From: Mucilaginibacter frigoritolerans
GTDB taxonomy: Bacteria > Bacteroidota > Bacteroidia > Sphingobacteriales > Sphingobacteriaceae
NCBI RefSeq assembly: GCF_007830615.1
Contig: NZ_VLLI01000005.1
Location: forward strand, 186,001-250,000
Length of the DNA: 64,000 bases
Reading direction: 5' to 3'
Shown here: positions 55,251 through 64,000 of the stretch, one piece after another
Layout of the letters: every line of letters begins with the position of its first letter
How positions within the stretch are numbered: position 1 is the first letter of the stretch
Notes under the pieces: model-generated
Database searches by the model: none
Told to the model about the DNA's origin: nothing
Seen by the model: the letters and a program-made list of their open reading frames with translations, nothing else
Program-made: the position numbers and the translations under genes

Positions 55251-56063
55251 TTATCCCTGGTAAAGGTCTCCTGCCTTTTCTGCCGACAGTTTGATCCCCT
55301 TTATCATGGCTGAACTGAAACCGTTATGTTCCATTTCATTTAAGCCGGCAATGGTACAACCACTTGGTGAGGTTACCTTATCAATTTCTTGTTCGGGATG
55401 CGAGGAAAGTTGTAATAACAGGTCGGCTGCACCTTTAGCTGTTTGAGCGGCCATTTTTAAAGCATCATGCGCATGAAAACCAATTTCTGTTCCACCTTGT
55501 GATGCTGCCCTTATAGAACGCAGAAAAAAGGCTATTCCACAAGCACAAAGAGCTGTTGCGGATGTCATTAACTCTTCATTGATCTGTATGGTTGTGCCAA
55601 CGGTATCAAAAAGAGATCGCACAAAGTTAATATTCTTTGATGTACCATTGTCTGTCGCTATACAAGTCATCGACTGGCCAATAGCAATAGCCGTATTGGG
55701 CATTGCACGAATAATCTGAACGTTCATATCCAGTTGTTTACGAATATCACTACAGCTAACACCAGAAATTACTGAGATAATCAATTGCTTTTCGGGTTTT
55801 AACGATGCTTTTATTTCATCCAGTAATTTATTAAGCTGTTGAGGTAATACCGCCAGTACAATAAAATCAGCCTTTTTTACTGCTTTAAGATTATTGTCGG
55901 TTGTATAGTAACCCATATCTGAAAGTTCGGCCAAGGCGCCAACATTTCTACGGGTGAGCGAAATTTGCTGTGGTTTACATTTTCCGGATTTTACAAGTCC
56001 CTTAGCTAATGATAAGCCTATATTCCCACTTCCTAAAATTGCAATATGCTGTTGTGAATTCAT
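55251..56063 (-). CDS. proC: Pyrroline-5-carboxylate reductase
   Basis: A 270-residue NAD(P)H-dependent reductase for the last step of proline synthesis. The Rossmann motif is IAILGSGNIGLSLAKGL, followed by ISVISGVSCSDIRK and the conserved IRAMPNTAIAIGQSMTC. The C-terminal substrate segment TSPSGCTIAGLNEMEHNGF is complete. Its start codon overlaps the argB stop by four bases (ATGA type), so the two are translationally coupled and may link proline and arginine synthesis. Confidence 0.93.
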   Translation of the reverse strand: MNSQQHIAILGSGNIGLSLAKGLVKSGKCKPQQISLTRRNVGALAELSDMGYYTTDNNLKAVKKADFIVLAVLPQQLNKLLDEIKASLKPEKQLIISVISGVSCSDIRKQLDMNVQIIRAMPNTAIAIGQSMTCIATDNGTSKNINFVRSLFDTVGTTIQINEELMTSATALCACGIAFFLRSIRAASQGGTEIGFHAHDALKMAAQTAKGAADLLLQLSSHPEQEIDKVTSPSGCTIAGLNEMEHNGFSSAMIKGIKLSAEKAGDLYQG

Positions 56064-56905
56064 AAGCTTTTACTTAAACGTGTTCCAAATGGTTGATTAT
56101 GTTTTAACTTACCCAGATCGTCTGAATGCCCTATTATAACGGCTTTAACACCGCTTGATATTGCTGTAAAGGCATTATCCAATTTCGGTAACATCCCGCT
56201 GTGGATGATCTGCTGTGTTTTTAAGTCCTCATATTTTAAAGGATCAATATCCTTTATCAGAGAATGCTCATCATTTATATCTTTTAAAACGCCCTTTTTT
56301 TCAAAACAATAAATAAGGGTAGTTTCATACAATTTGGCTAATGCTACAGCTATTGCTGATGCAATGGTATCGGCATTGGTATTTAACAGTTGTCCGTCAC
56401 CATCGTGCGTTATTGCACAAAAAACGGGTGTAAATCTGGCCTCCATTAAATTACTGATGCTTTGAGGATTAATAGAATTTTCATCAATATCGCCCACAAA
56501 GCCATAATCAATTGTTTTTACAGGGCGCTTTTTGGTGCGGATAAAGTCGCCGTCGGCCCCGGTTAGCCCTATTGCATTATTGCCGTTGCGTTGTAGTTGC
56601 GCCACTATGTTTTTATTAATTAAACCACCGTAAACCATGGTCACTACGCGCAAAGTTTCAATGTCGGTTATCCGCCGTCCATCAACTAGTTTTGGCTCAA
56701 TGCCAAGGGTTTCAGATAATTGTGTAGCTACTTTACCACCACCATGTACCAATATTTTGTAGCCCGGTAATGCTGTGAAATCCTTTAAAAACTTATATAG
56801 GTTTTCAGAATTATCAATAACGTTTCCGCCTATTTTTATAACATACAGTTTCTTATCATCCTTAATTGTTTCTGATTGTGTTGAAACTGTGTCACTTTTA
56901 CTCAT
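56060..56905 (-). CDS. argB: Acetylglutamate kinase
   Basis: A 281-residue kinase for the second step of arginine synthesis. It has KIGGNVIDNSENLYKFL, the HGGGKVATQLSETLG ligand loop and GLTGADGDFIRTKK. The C-terminal ATP site includes TPVFCAITHDGDGQLLNTNA. I start it at ATG 56905 (MSKSDTVS); a TTG 21 bases upstream is unlikely. In some Bacteroidetes ArgB acts on N-succinyl- rather than N-acetyl-glutamate; the sequence does not decide. It is coupled to proC but separated from the other arg genes by two + strand genes. Confidence 0.93.
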   Translation of the reverse strand: MSKSDTVSTQSETIKDDKKLYVIKIGGNVIDNSENLYKFLKDFTALPGYKILVHGGGKVATQLSETLGIEPKLVDGRRITDIETLRVVTMVYGGLINKNIVAQLQRNGNNAIGLTGADGDFIRTKKRPVKTIDYGFVGDIDENSINPQSISNLMEARFTPVFCAITHDGDGQLLNTNADTIASAIAVALAKLYETTLIYCFEKKGVLKDINDEHSLIKDIDPLKYEDLKTQQIIHSGMLPKLDNAFTAISSGVKAVIIGHSDDLGKLKHNQPFGTRLSKSL

Positions 56906-57238
56906 ATTAACCCTTTTATTAATCAATAGAAGTTAAAAATCTTCTAATATTTCTTGTTTGCGGATAAAATTACTAAAAAATGCCCTATTTTATTTAATAT
57001 TTGATTCAAAACAGGTGTTTTTGTATTGAAATATTTAATCAATGTTAATTTAAGTTAAATTTAATATAAACACATAACATTTATTCCCAATTGGGTATTT
57101 TATTTATATGGCGAATTTCAAAACCAGCATAGCAGTATTTTGTTAGTAAATCTATTGTTTGTTATAATAGCGTAAGGATATTTAAGATTGCAATAGGTTT
57201 GTTAAAGATTATGTATAATTGAGTTATAAGAATAGCAT
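56906..57238. other. Divergent promoter region between argB and NDH-2
   Basis: About 330 bp, AT-rich, with no gene. It should carry promoters for argB-proC (minus) and for the NDH-2 gene (plus). No ArgR-type palindrome or clear consensus promoter was found by eye. Confidence 0.5.
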
Positions 57239-58552
57239 ATGTTTACTGTTGACCAGGAAAAAAGTAAAACGCAAAGACCACGTGTAGTTATTATTGGAGG
57301 AGGATTTGGAGGGTTATCACTGGCTAAAAAATTAAAAAAGGCACCTGTTGATGTGCTTTTGATCGATAAGCATAATTATCATACTTTTCAGCCTTTACTT
57401 TACCAGGTGGCTATTGGCGCAATAGCGGCTGATTCTATTGCTTTTCCTATCCGCAGAATATTTACAAAATTTAATAACTTCAGCTTTAGCATGGCTGAGG
57501 TTGAAAAGATTAACCCGGAGTCAAATACCCTCACAACAAATATAGGGGATATCCATTATGATTACCTGGTTATAGCAACAGGTTCCAATACCAATTTTTT
57601 TAATAACAAGGACATTGAGCATTTTGCTATGCCCATGAAAAATATTCCGGAAGCGTTAAACTTAAGGAGCCTGGTTGTTCAGAATCTCGAAACAGCATTG
57701 GTAACGGCTGATATGCGGGAAAAATTTGCACTCATGACCTTTGTGGTAGTTGGCGGAGGCCCTACAGGTGTTGAATTAGCCGGTGCACTTGCCGAAATGC
57801 GTCATTTGATATTGATGCAGGATTACCATGGCCTAAGCAAATACGATATGCGTGTTTACCTTGTTGAAGGTAAAGACAAGCTGCTGGCTGCCATGTCTCC
57901 AAAGGCCTCAATAAAAGCAAAGGAGTTTTTGCACAATGCTGATGTAACTATATTTAATAGCGCCCATGTACAAAGTTATGATGGCTTTTACTTGACTATT
58001 GATAACGGTAAAACCATAAAAACACGCAATGTTTTATGGGCTGCCGGTGTTAAAGGCGAAATGCCCGAAGGCCTGCCTGCAGAAGCGATAAACAAGGCAA
58101 ACAGGATTTATACTGATACCATAAACAGGGTTAAGGGCTATGACAACATTTTTGCAATTGGCGATGTGGCTATAATGATAACAGATGAATATCCTAACGG
58201 GCATCCTGGGCAAGCACCTGCTGCTATTCAGCAGGGAGAACAACTGGGTGAAAATCTTATACGCCTGGTAACGGGAGAGGCCACCATACCATTTAAATAT
58301 AGAGACAAAGGCTCATTAGCTACCATTGGCCGTAATCAGGCAGTTGCCGATTTGGGTAAATTTCACTTTCAGGGCTTTTTTGCGTGGTTATTATGGGGAG
58401 TGGTTCACATTATGTCGTTGGCAGGTTTTTCAAATAAAGGCGTTGTGTTTTTAACCTGGGTATTCAATTATATTGCTAAAAATAGTGATAACCGCTTGGT
58501 GGTAAGATATTTCAATACAGAAACCCGCATGGCTGATAATGATTCGAAATAG
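57239..58552 (+). CDS. Type II NADH dehydrogenase-like FAD oxidoreductase
   Basis: A 437-residue NDH-2-type flavoprotein. The first FAD-binding motif is VVIIGGGFGGLSLAKKL, followed by NYHTFQPLLYQVAIGA, a strong NDH-2 feature. The NADH-binding motif is VVVGGGPTGVELAGALAEM. AIGDVAIM marks the second FAD strand and FFAWLLWGVVHIMSLAGFS the membrane-associated C-terminus. It passes electrons from NADH to menaquinone at the inner membrane without proton pumping. It lies 62 bp before an antiporter gene on the same strand. Confidence 0.92.
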   Translation: MFTVDQEKSKTQRPRVVIIGGGFGGLSLAKKLKKAPVDVLLIDKHNYHTFQPLLYQVAIGAIAADSIAFPIRRIFTKFNNFSFSMAEVEKINPESNTLTTNIGDIHYDYLVIATGSNTNFFNNKDIEHFAMPMKNIPEALNLRSLVVQNLETALVTADMREKFALMTFVVVGGGPTGVELAGALAEMRHLILMQDYHGLSKYDMRVYLVEGKDKLLAAMSPKASIKAKEFLHNADVTIFNSAHVQSYDGFYLTIDNGKTIKTRNVLWAAGVKGEMPEGLPAEAINKANRIYTDTINRVKGYDNIFAIGDVAIMITDEYPNGHPGQAPAAIQQGEQLGENLIRLVTGEATIPFKYRDKGSLATIGRNQAVADLGKFHFQGFFAWLLWGVVHIMSLAGFSNKGVVFLTWVFNYIAKNSDNRLVVRYFNTETRMADNDSK

Positions 58553-58614
58553 TCCGGCAAACTTTTTATTTGCGTTGAAGTTTTATTACCTTACCATAAG
58601 TAATAAATGTATAG

Positions 58615-59856
58615 ATGGATATATTTCTGGTTATTACCTTACTCGTTTTAGTTAGTGCTTTCTGCTCTTATTTAAATGCACGCTTTGTAAAACTTCCTGG
58701 TGCTATCGGGATAATTACCATAGCTATTGTAGTTTCCGTAATTACTATTGTAATAGATAAATTAAATCCGGATGGTGCTCATTACCTTTCCGTATTAGCC
58801 AAAGAAATCCATTTTCCCGAAACTGTTTTAAATATAATGCTTGGGTTTTTGTTGTTTGCAAGCTCATTTAACGCCAATAATAAGAATCTCAAAAAAGAAG
58901 CCAGAGCTGTACTTGTTTTAAGTACCGTGAGTATTGTAATCTCTTCGGCAATATTTGGTGTTTTATTTTATGGTTTATCATTTGTTTTTAATTTGGAGAT
59001 ACCATTACTCTATTGTCTTTTATTTGGAGCACTGATATCACCAACTGATCCTGTAGCGGTATCGGCAGTTATTAAAACCTCTAAAATACCTCAAAATTTG
59101 GCCACCATTATTTCCGGCGAATCTTTGTTTAACGATGGGGTAGGACTGGTTCTTTTTGTTACCCTACTAGAAATAATAGATTCAGGAATAGAGCATATGA
59201 CCTTTGCGAAAACTGCCATGCTATTTGCACGCGAGGTCTTCGGCGGAGGTACTCTAGGTTTAATATCAGGTTTTATTGCATTCCGTTTAATGAAATCAAT
59301 TAACGATTTTCAAACCATTGTGCTGATCTCCTTATCATTGGTATTAAGTATTTCGGTTATTGGCTTGTATTTACACTTGTCTGTCCCTTTGGCTGTTGTT
59401 TCAGCGGGCCTATTTGCGAGTAATTATACTATCAATGGTGATGAGCATGAACATTCGCATGAAGCACTCGGGAAATTCTGGCACCTGGTTGATGAAATGC
59501 TGAATACTGTTTTATTTGTAATGATCGGCTTACAAATGATCAATTTTCCGTTTTTAAAGGATTACTGGCTAACCGGCGCTGCTGCAATTATCATTACGCT
59601 TTTGGCCAGGTGGATAAGCGTGGTATTTCCATTAACTTTCTTCTGCCGAACATTAAAAATAAATTTCAATAGTATGAATGTACTTACCTGGGCCGGATTA
59701 AGGGGAGGGATCTCTATTGCACTGGCCCTGTCATTGCCGGATAGTCCGTATCGCGATATTATACTCTCGGCGAGTTATTTTATAGTGATCTTCTCTATTG
59801 TAGTACAGGGATTAACTTTAAATAAGGTAATCAATCGGCTAATAAAACCACTTTAA
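58615..59856 (+). CDS. Cation:proton antiporter (CPA1/NhaP type)
   Basis: A 413-residue protein with about 12 TM helices. The ion-binding region includes ALISPTDPVAVSAVIK and the SGESLFNDGVGLVLF motif with its conserved acidic pair. A later re-entrant segment has WAGLRGGISIALALSLP. It exchanges Na+ (or K+) for protons at the inner membrane. It follows NDH-2 by 62 bp, plausibly a functional pair for energy and ion balance. Its 3' end is 4 bp from the convergent PaiB-like gene. Confidence 0.92.
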   Translation: MDIFLVITLLVLVSAFCSYLNARFVKLPGAIGIITIAIVVSVITIVIDKLNPDGAHYLSVLAKEIHFPETVLNIMLGFLLFASSFNANNKNLKKEARAVLVLSTVSIVISSAIFGVLFYGLSFVFNLEIPLLYCLLFGALISPTDPVAVSAVIKTSKIPQNLATIISGESLFNDGVGLVLFVTLLEIIDSGIEHMTFAKTAMLFAREVFGGGTLGLISGFIAFRLMKSINDFQTIVLISLSLVLSISVIGLYLHLSVPLAVVSAGLFASNYTINGDEHEHSHEALGKFWHLVDEMLNTVLFVMIGLQMINFPFLKDYWLTGAAAIIITLLARWISVVFPLTFFCRTLKINFNSMNVLTWAGLRGGISIALALSLPDSPYRDIILSASYFIVIFSIVVQGLTLNKVINRLIKPL

Positions 59857-59860
59857 GATA

Positions 59861-60481
59861 TTAGCTGTCTTTTTTCTTTAATTGCGACATGTAATCAGCA
59901 ATATCTTTCTCATTGGAGTTTTCGGAATGTCTCAGTTCCTTAATAATGCTGTTTATTTCCTTTTGAGTTTTATTCTGACTAAGCTTACTTTTTGCCTGAA
60001 GGTCATCTACCACAATTTCAAAGGCTGTAATACCTTTCATCATGTTTTGTTTAAAGGTATCAGGCAAGCTATCCCATTGTTTTAAGTAGTCAGCCTCGTA
60101 ATAATTGATGGTTTCTTTTAATAAAGCAGCTTTTTTATCCGCACCTTCTAATAAGGTATATTTACCATAGGCGTGTACAGCAAGATAATTCCAGGTAGGT
60201 ACATTTTCTACCTTTTCATAATGTTTGGGGGAGATATAAGCATGCGGCTCAGTAAATATTACTAAAACACGAGTATCTATACTATCTATAGCCTGTGGAT
60301 TAACTTTTGCAAAATGCGATTTTAATATAAGCTTGTCATCCTGCTGACTAATTATAAAGGGTAGGTGAGTAGCAACCGGTAGCCCATCCTTAACAGAAAC
60401 AATAGTTGCAAAGCTGTACCGCTGCATAAAACTAATAGCTTCCTTCGGGTCTTCGAGTTTATTAAAGGATGGAATGTACAT
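59861..60481 (-). CDS. FMN-binding PaiB-like protein
   Basis: A 206-residue protein of the FMN-binding negative transcriptional regulator (PaiB) family. It begins MYIPSFNKLEDPKEAISFMQ, has VATHLPFIISQQDDKLILKS and the conserved VPTWNYLAVHAYGKY. The family has a split-barrel flavin fold; a regulatory role is shown only for some members. It follows argF' by 28 bp on the same strand and is likely the last gene of the arginine operon. Its role there is unclear. Confidence 0.9.
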   Translation of the reverse strand: MYIPSFNKLEDPKEAISFMQRYSFATIVSVKDGLPVATHLPFIISQQDDKLILKSHFAKVNPQAIDSIDTRVLVIFTEPHAYISPKHYEKVENVPTWNYLAVHAYGKYTLLEGADKKAALLKETINYYEADYLKQWDSLPDTFKQNMMKGITAFEIVVDDLQAKSKLSQNKTQKEINSIIKELRHSENSNEKDIADYMSQLKKKDS

Positions 60482-60509
60482 TACCTTAACTGATTAAGTT
60501 TGTGAATAG

Positions 60510-61460
60510 TTAACTAAGGCCTTCCAGCATTCTTTTTAACACAGCCTGTGCAGCCCAAACGCGATTTGCTGCTTCGTGAACTACTACAGAACTTTCACCG
60601 TCCAGAATTTCGTCAGAGAGCTCTAAATTACGTCGTACAGGCAGACAATGCATTATTTTTGCTTTGTTGGTGTTTTTTAGTCTGTCATTGGTAAGCATCC
60701 AATCCTCGTTTCCACCAAATACTTTTCCGTAAGGCTCATAAGCCGACCAGTTTTTTACGTAGATAAAATCTGCATCAGCAATAGCTTCCTCCTGGTTATG
60801 TGTAATGGTAGCTCCTTGGGTAAAATCACTGCAAAGTTCATATCCCTTTGGATGAGCAATGGTAAAATCAACATCAGCCTTACACATCCATTCGGCAAAT
60901 GAATTAGGTACTGCCTGTGGTAGTGGTTTAATATGCGGTGCCCAGGTTAATACTACTTTAGGCCTGGCCCGTGTTTTTAATTCTTCAATGGTTACCAAAT
61001 CCGCCAGACTTTGAAGTGGGTGACGTGTTGCCGACTCCAGGCTTACTATCGGTACACCGCAAAACTCAACAAATTTGTTGAAGATCATCTCGCTGTAGTC
61101 TTCCTCGCGGTTCTTTAAACCAGGGAATGAACGTACCCCAATGATATCCGCATATTGGCCCATTACGGCTGCTGCTTCACGGATATGCTCAACCGTATTG
61201 CCATTCATTATAGCCCCGTCACGAAGCTCCAGTGCCCAGCCTTCCTTATCAATATTTAGCACCATTACATTCATACCCAGGTTTAAAGCAGCTTTTTGTG
61301 TGCTCATGCGGGTACGTAAGCTTGGATTTAAGAATACTAATGCTATGGTCTTATTTTCTCCCAGATCCTTGTAAGCATAAGGGAATTGCTTTAACTGCAA
61401 AGCTTCTTTAACAAGTGCGTTAACGTCGGTAACATCATTAACAGAGGAAAATAATTTCAT
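60510..61460 (-). CDS. argF': N-acetylornithine/N-succinylornithine carbamoyltransferase
   Basis: A 316-residue transcarbamoylase of the Bacteroidota/Xanthomonas ArgF' type. The carbamoyl-phosphate motif is NPSLRTRMSTQ (in place of STRTR). The distinctive tract GWALELRDGAIMNGNTVEHI and the later HCLPVRRN loop are present. It carbamoylates the N-acylated ornithine, so arginine is made by the N-acetyl-citrulline route. Acetyl versus succinyl substrate cannot be decided here; the EAAAVMG segment carries neither a proline nor an obvious acetyl-type change. It is fourth in the argG-C-D-F' operon. Confidence 0.92.
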   Translation of the reverse strand: MKLFSSVNDVTDVNALVKEALQLKQFPYAYKDLGENKTIALVFLNPSLRTRMSTQKAALNLGMNVMVLNIDKEGWALELRDGAIMNGNTVEHIREAAAVMGQYADIIGVRSFPGLKNREEDYSEMIFNKFVEFCGVPIVSLESATRHPLQSLADLVTIEELKTRARPKVVLTWAPHIKPLPQAVPNSFAEWMCKADVDFTIAHPKGYELCSDFTQGATITHNQEEAIADADFIYVKNWSAYEPYGKVFGGNEDWMLTNDRLKNTNKAKIMHCLPVRRNLELSDEILDGESSVVVHEAANRVWAAQAVLKRMLEGLS

Positions 61461-61484
61461 GGCTTTATTGAGAGTAGTGAAAAG

Positions 61485-62612
61485 TTATTGATTGAGTACG
61501 GTTGTAAATGCTTCTAAAAATCTGTCGGCGTGTGCTTTGGTTAAATTAAGCGCAGGCAACAGTCTGATCACATTTGGCTTAGCTTCGCCAGTAAAAATAT
61601 GGTGCTTAAATAACAGATCTTTTTTTACATGAGACAGTTCGGCAGGTAATTCAATGCCGATCATTAAACCTCGTCCGCGTACTTCTTTTACCTGGGTAAA
61701 TTTCTTCAGTTCAGTAATTAAATAGCCGCCAACTTCTGCTGCGTTTTGTAACAGATTATCGCGTTCCATTACTTCTAATACAGCTAAACCAGCGGCACAG
61801 GCTAAGTGATTTCCGCCAAAGGTAGTACCCAGCATACCATAAGCCGGCTGTATTTTGGGCGATATGATAATGCCCCCAACCGGGAAACCATTACCCATAC
61901 CTTTAGCCATGGTATAAATATCGGCATTTACACCTGCAAAATCGTGCGAAAAGAATTTGCCTGTTCTGCCATATCCGCATTGTACCGAATCGGCAATGAA
62001 TACAGCATTGTGTGCATCGCACAGGCTTCTTATTTTTTGTAAAAAGCTTTCTGGAGCTACCTGTATCCCACCAACACCCTGTATGCCTTCAATAATTACC
62101 GATGATATTTCATTTTCAGCAAAGGCTTTTTCTAACGATGCTTCATCTTTCCATGGTAAAAAGATAGCATTTGGGGTTTCGTTAACAGGGGCAACAATTT
62201 TAGGGTTATCAGTAACCGCAACTGCTAAAGAGGTACGGCCATGAAATGATCCGGTAAAGGCAATCACTTTCTTTTTGCCATTGTAAAATGATGCCAGCTT
62301 TAAAGCGTTCTCATTGGCCTCGGCTCCTGAGTTACACAGAAACAACTGGTAATCTTCTTTATCCGAAACATGACCCAGTTTCTCAGCTAGTTCTTTTTGC
62401 AGAGGAATCTCGATAGAGTTAGAGTAGAAACCTATTTGATGCAACTGATCTTCCAATCGTTTTACATAGTGAGGGTTAGTATGGCCTATGGATATAACAG
62501 CATGACCGCCATAAAGATCCAGGTATTCCTGCCCTTTATCGTCAAACACCAAACTGCCAACACCTTTTACAATGTTGATTGGATTAATGGGATATACGTC
62601 AAATAGTTTCAT
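61485..62612 (-). CDS. argD: Acetylornithine/succinylornithine aminotransferase
   Basis: A 375-residue class III PLP aminotransferase. It begins with MKLFDVYPINPINIVKGVGS, has LFLCNSGAEANENALKLASF, and the PLP lysine in IYTMAKGMGNGFPVGGII. It transfers an amino group to N-acyl-glutamate semialdehyde in the cytoplasm. It is third in the minus-strand arg operon, 24 bp before argF'. Confidence 0.95.
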   Translation of the reverse strand: MKLFDVYPINPINIVKGVGSLVFDDKGQEYLDLYGGHAVISIGHTNPHYVKRLEDQLHQIGFYSNSIEIPLQKELAEKLGHVSDKEDYQLFLCNSGAEANENALKLASFYNGKKKVIAFTGSFHGRTSLAVAVTDNPKIVAPVNETPNAIFLPWKDEASLEKAFAENEISSVIIEGIQGVGGIQVAPESFLQKIRSLCDAHNAVFIADSVQCGYGRTGKFFSHDFAGVNADIYTMAKGMGNGFPVGGIIISPKIQPAYGMLGTTFGGNHLACAAGLAVLEVMERDNLLQNAAEVGGYLITELKKFTQVKEVRGRGLMIGIELPAELSHVKKDLLFKHHIFTGEAKPNVIRLLPALNLTKAHADRFLEAFTTVLNQ

Positions 62613-62710
62613 TCTGTGTTAAAGTTTAAAGCTAAACAACAAAGCAAGGCTCGTTTATTCAGTTTTATAATAATTAATTTATCAAAAGCTTTCGGCTTGC
62701 GGCCTCCGGC

Positions 62711-63703
62711 TTAAAATCCTGTTGCTTTTAATCTTAATCCGGCTTTTTCATCCAGCCCAAACATTAAGTTCATATTTTGAACGGCTTGCCCTGATGCTCC
62801 TTTTAAAAGGTTATCGATTATGCTGATGATTAACAGTTTGTTACCATGTTTTTTCACCTGGATAAAGCACTTGTTGGTATTTACCACCTGTTTCAAATCA
62901 ATATCATGATTAGTAACATGGGTAAACGGATGCTCTGCATAGTATTGCTTGTATAACTTTAAAGCCTCAGCTTCGGTTATGTCACAATCAATATACATGG
63001 AGGCTATAATGCCACGTGTATAATCACCGCGATAGGGGATGAAGTTTATTGTCTGTCCAAACTGTGGCTGTAACTGGTTAAGCGATTGCCCTATCTCGTT
63101 TAAATGCTGATGTTCAAAAGCTTTGTAAACCGAAAGGTTGTCGTTTCTCCAGGTAAAGTGGGTAGTGCCTGATAAACTTTGTCCGGCGCCTGTTGATCCT
63201 GTAGTTGCTGTGATATGCACCTCGTGGTTCAATAGTTTTTTTGAAGCAAGTGGCAGTAAACCCAATTGCAGGCAGGTAGCAAAGCAACCCGGGTTAGCAA
63301 TGTTTTGTGCCTGTTTAATTGCATCGCGGTTTAACTCTGGTAGACCGTAAACAAAGGTTTTGGTTTTATGCTTTGCATTTTGGGTTAACCTGAAATCCTG
63401 ACTAAGATCAATTACCTTAATATGGTCGGGAATATTATTGGCATCCAAAAACTTTTTAGCATCGCCATGACCTACACAAAGAAACAATACATCAATATTA
63501 AAGGCCAGTTCGGCAGCAAACTTCAGGTCGGTATCGCCAAACAGATCGGTGTGCACGGCATATACATAGTTACCGGCATTGCTGGTGCTATGTACAAAGG
63601 CAATTTCCACATCAGGGTGGTTAATCAGAATGCGCAGCATTTCGCCGCCTGTATAACCTGCTCCGCCAACTATGCCCGCTAATATTTTTTTATTGTTATT
63701 CAT
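62711..63703 (-). CDS. argC: N-acetyl-gamma-glutamyl-phosphate reductase
   Basis: A 330-residue NADPH-dependent reductase. The Rossmann motif is GIVGGAGYTGGEMLRIL. The catalytic cysteine lies in NPGCFATCLQLGLLPL, with a downstream H-containing FEHQHLNEIGQSL. It acts between ArgB and ArgD. It follows argG by 10 bp, and a 98-bp gap separates it from argD. Confidence 0.96.
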   Translation of the reverse strand: MNNNKKILAGIVGGAGYTGGEMLRILINHPDVEIAFVHSTSNAGNYVYAVHTDLFGDTDLKFAAELAFNIDVLFLCVGHGDAKKFLDANNIPDHIKVIDLSQDFRLTQNAKHKTKTFVYGLPELNRDAIKQAQNIANPGCFATCLQLGLLPLASKKLLNHEVHITATTGSTGAGQSLSGTTHFTWRNDNLSVYKAFEHQHLNEIGQSLNQLQPQFGQTINFIPYRGDYTRGIIASMYIDCDITEAEALKLYKQYYAEHPFTHVTNHDIDLKQVVNTNKCFIQVKKHGNKLLIISIIDNLLKGASGQAVQNMNLMFGLDEKAGLRLKATGF

Positions 63704-63713
63704 TGTATTAAAC

Positions 63714-64000
63714 TTAAGAAGTTTGGTTAACCTTATGATAGATCATTACCTGGTTGCCAAATATTTTCGAAAATCCTTTCACATCTTCACCTGTCCAGGC
63801 GTTGTTCATCTCACCATAGCTGCCAAATTTATTTGACATCAGATCATGTGCTGACTCTATGCCAATTACCTGGAAACGATATGGATGCAGTTGTACAAAT
63901 ACCTTACCGCTCACATTGTGTTGAGTGTCTGACAGGAAAGCTTCGATGTTGCGCATGATAGGATCATGGAACTGACCTTCGTGCAACCAGTTACCGTAGA
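63714..64000 (-). CDS. argG: Argininosuccinate synthase, C-terminal part (cut by window end)
   Basis: The last 95 codons of a frame that stays open to the window edge. It has YGNWLHEGQFHDPIMRN, then SHDLMSNKFGSYGEMNNAWT-like sequence and the end SKIFGNQVMIYHKVN, the typical C-terminus of the Bacteroidota ArgG. The start lies beyond the window. It is the first visible gene of the arg operon on the minus strand, 10 bp before argC. Confidence 0.88.
   Translation of the reverse strand, partial: YGNWLHEGQFHDPIMRNIEAFLSDTQHNVSGKVFVQLHPYRFQVIGIESAHDLMSNKFGSYGEMNNAWTGEDVKGFSKIFGNQVMIYHKVNQTS

Overview
This window is a chromosomal segment from a Bacteroidota bacterium, most likely of the Sphingobacteriaceae (Mucilaginibacter/Pedobacter-like). 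The evidence is a MurF-alanine racemase fusion, an ArgF'-type (acetyl/succinyl-ornithine) carbamoyltransferase, an UpxY-type NusG paralogue in an exopolysaccharide operon, promoters of the TTG-N19-TAnnTTTG type, and start sites without strong Shine-Dalgarno sequences. The genus is inferred from gene content and has not been tested by alignment.

Layout. 0-5.7 kb is housekeeping: a LOG-family nucleotide hydrolase, an MFS exporter, a DUF502 membrane protein, MurF-Alr and RecX. 5.7-6.2 kb is a tRNA array (Gly-Leu-Gly) with a consensus promoter and a hairpin after each tRNA. 6.4-22 kb is an accessory region of mostly single genes: alpha/beta hydrolase, HExxH peptidase, Crp/Fnr regulator, PI-PLC-like protein, peptidase E, two RibD/DHFR-like reductases, a BlaI/BlaR-type pair with an S41 peptidase, an orphan TPR histidine kinase and a decayed DoxX-like gene. 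It also holds a REP/RAYT element: a frameshifted Y1 transposase bracketed by GC-rich REP palindromes, three of them in perfect 73-bp tandem register. 22.4-23.1 kb is a two-gene cold-shock operon.

23.4-44.8 kb is one large, very AT-rich exopolysaccharide locus, all on the minus strand. It reads wza, wzc, upxY, wzx, then eight glycosyltransferases, three acyltransferase-3 membrane proteins, a WcaF-like acetyltransferase, a Wzy-like polymerase and a small beta-barrel protein. No initiating phosphoglycosyl transferase and no nucleotide-sugar synthesis genes lie in the window. 45-53.7 kb is mixed metabolism: SDR with AraC regulator, trans-sulfuration enzyme, DinB, DUF3052, OsmC, OmpA, SRPBCC, acetate transporter and GpmA. 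53.7-64 kb holds aspartate kinase, proC-argB, NDH-2, a NhaP antiporter, and the arginine operon argG-argC-argD-argF' with a PaiB-like gene. argG is cut by the window end.

The most novel-looking signals are non-coding. The first is a shared promoter module, with two copies of a ~17-bp GTCAC/CCCCTCA direct repeat at 21-22 bp spacing and a fixed distance to TAACTTTG. It is found upstream of three unlinked genes (the hydrolase and both RibD-like reductases). The second is the REP/RAYT element, in which the transposase C-terminus is encoded inside the repeat array. The third is a BlaR-like sensor whose signalling domain has been replaced by four tandem ~95-residue repeats.
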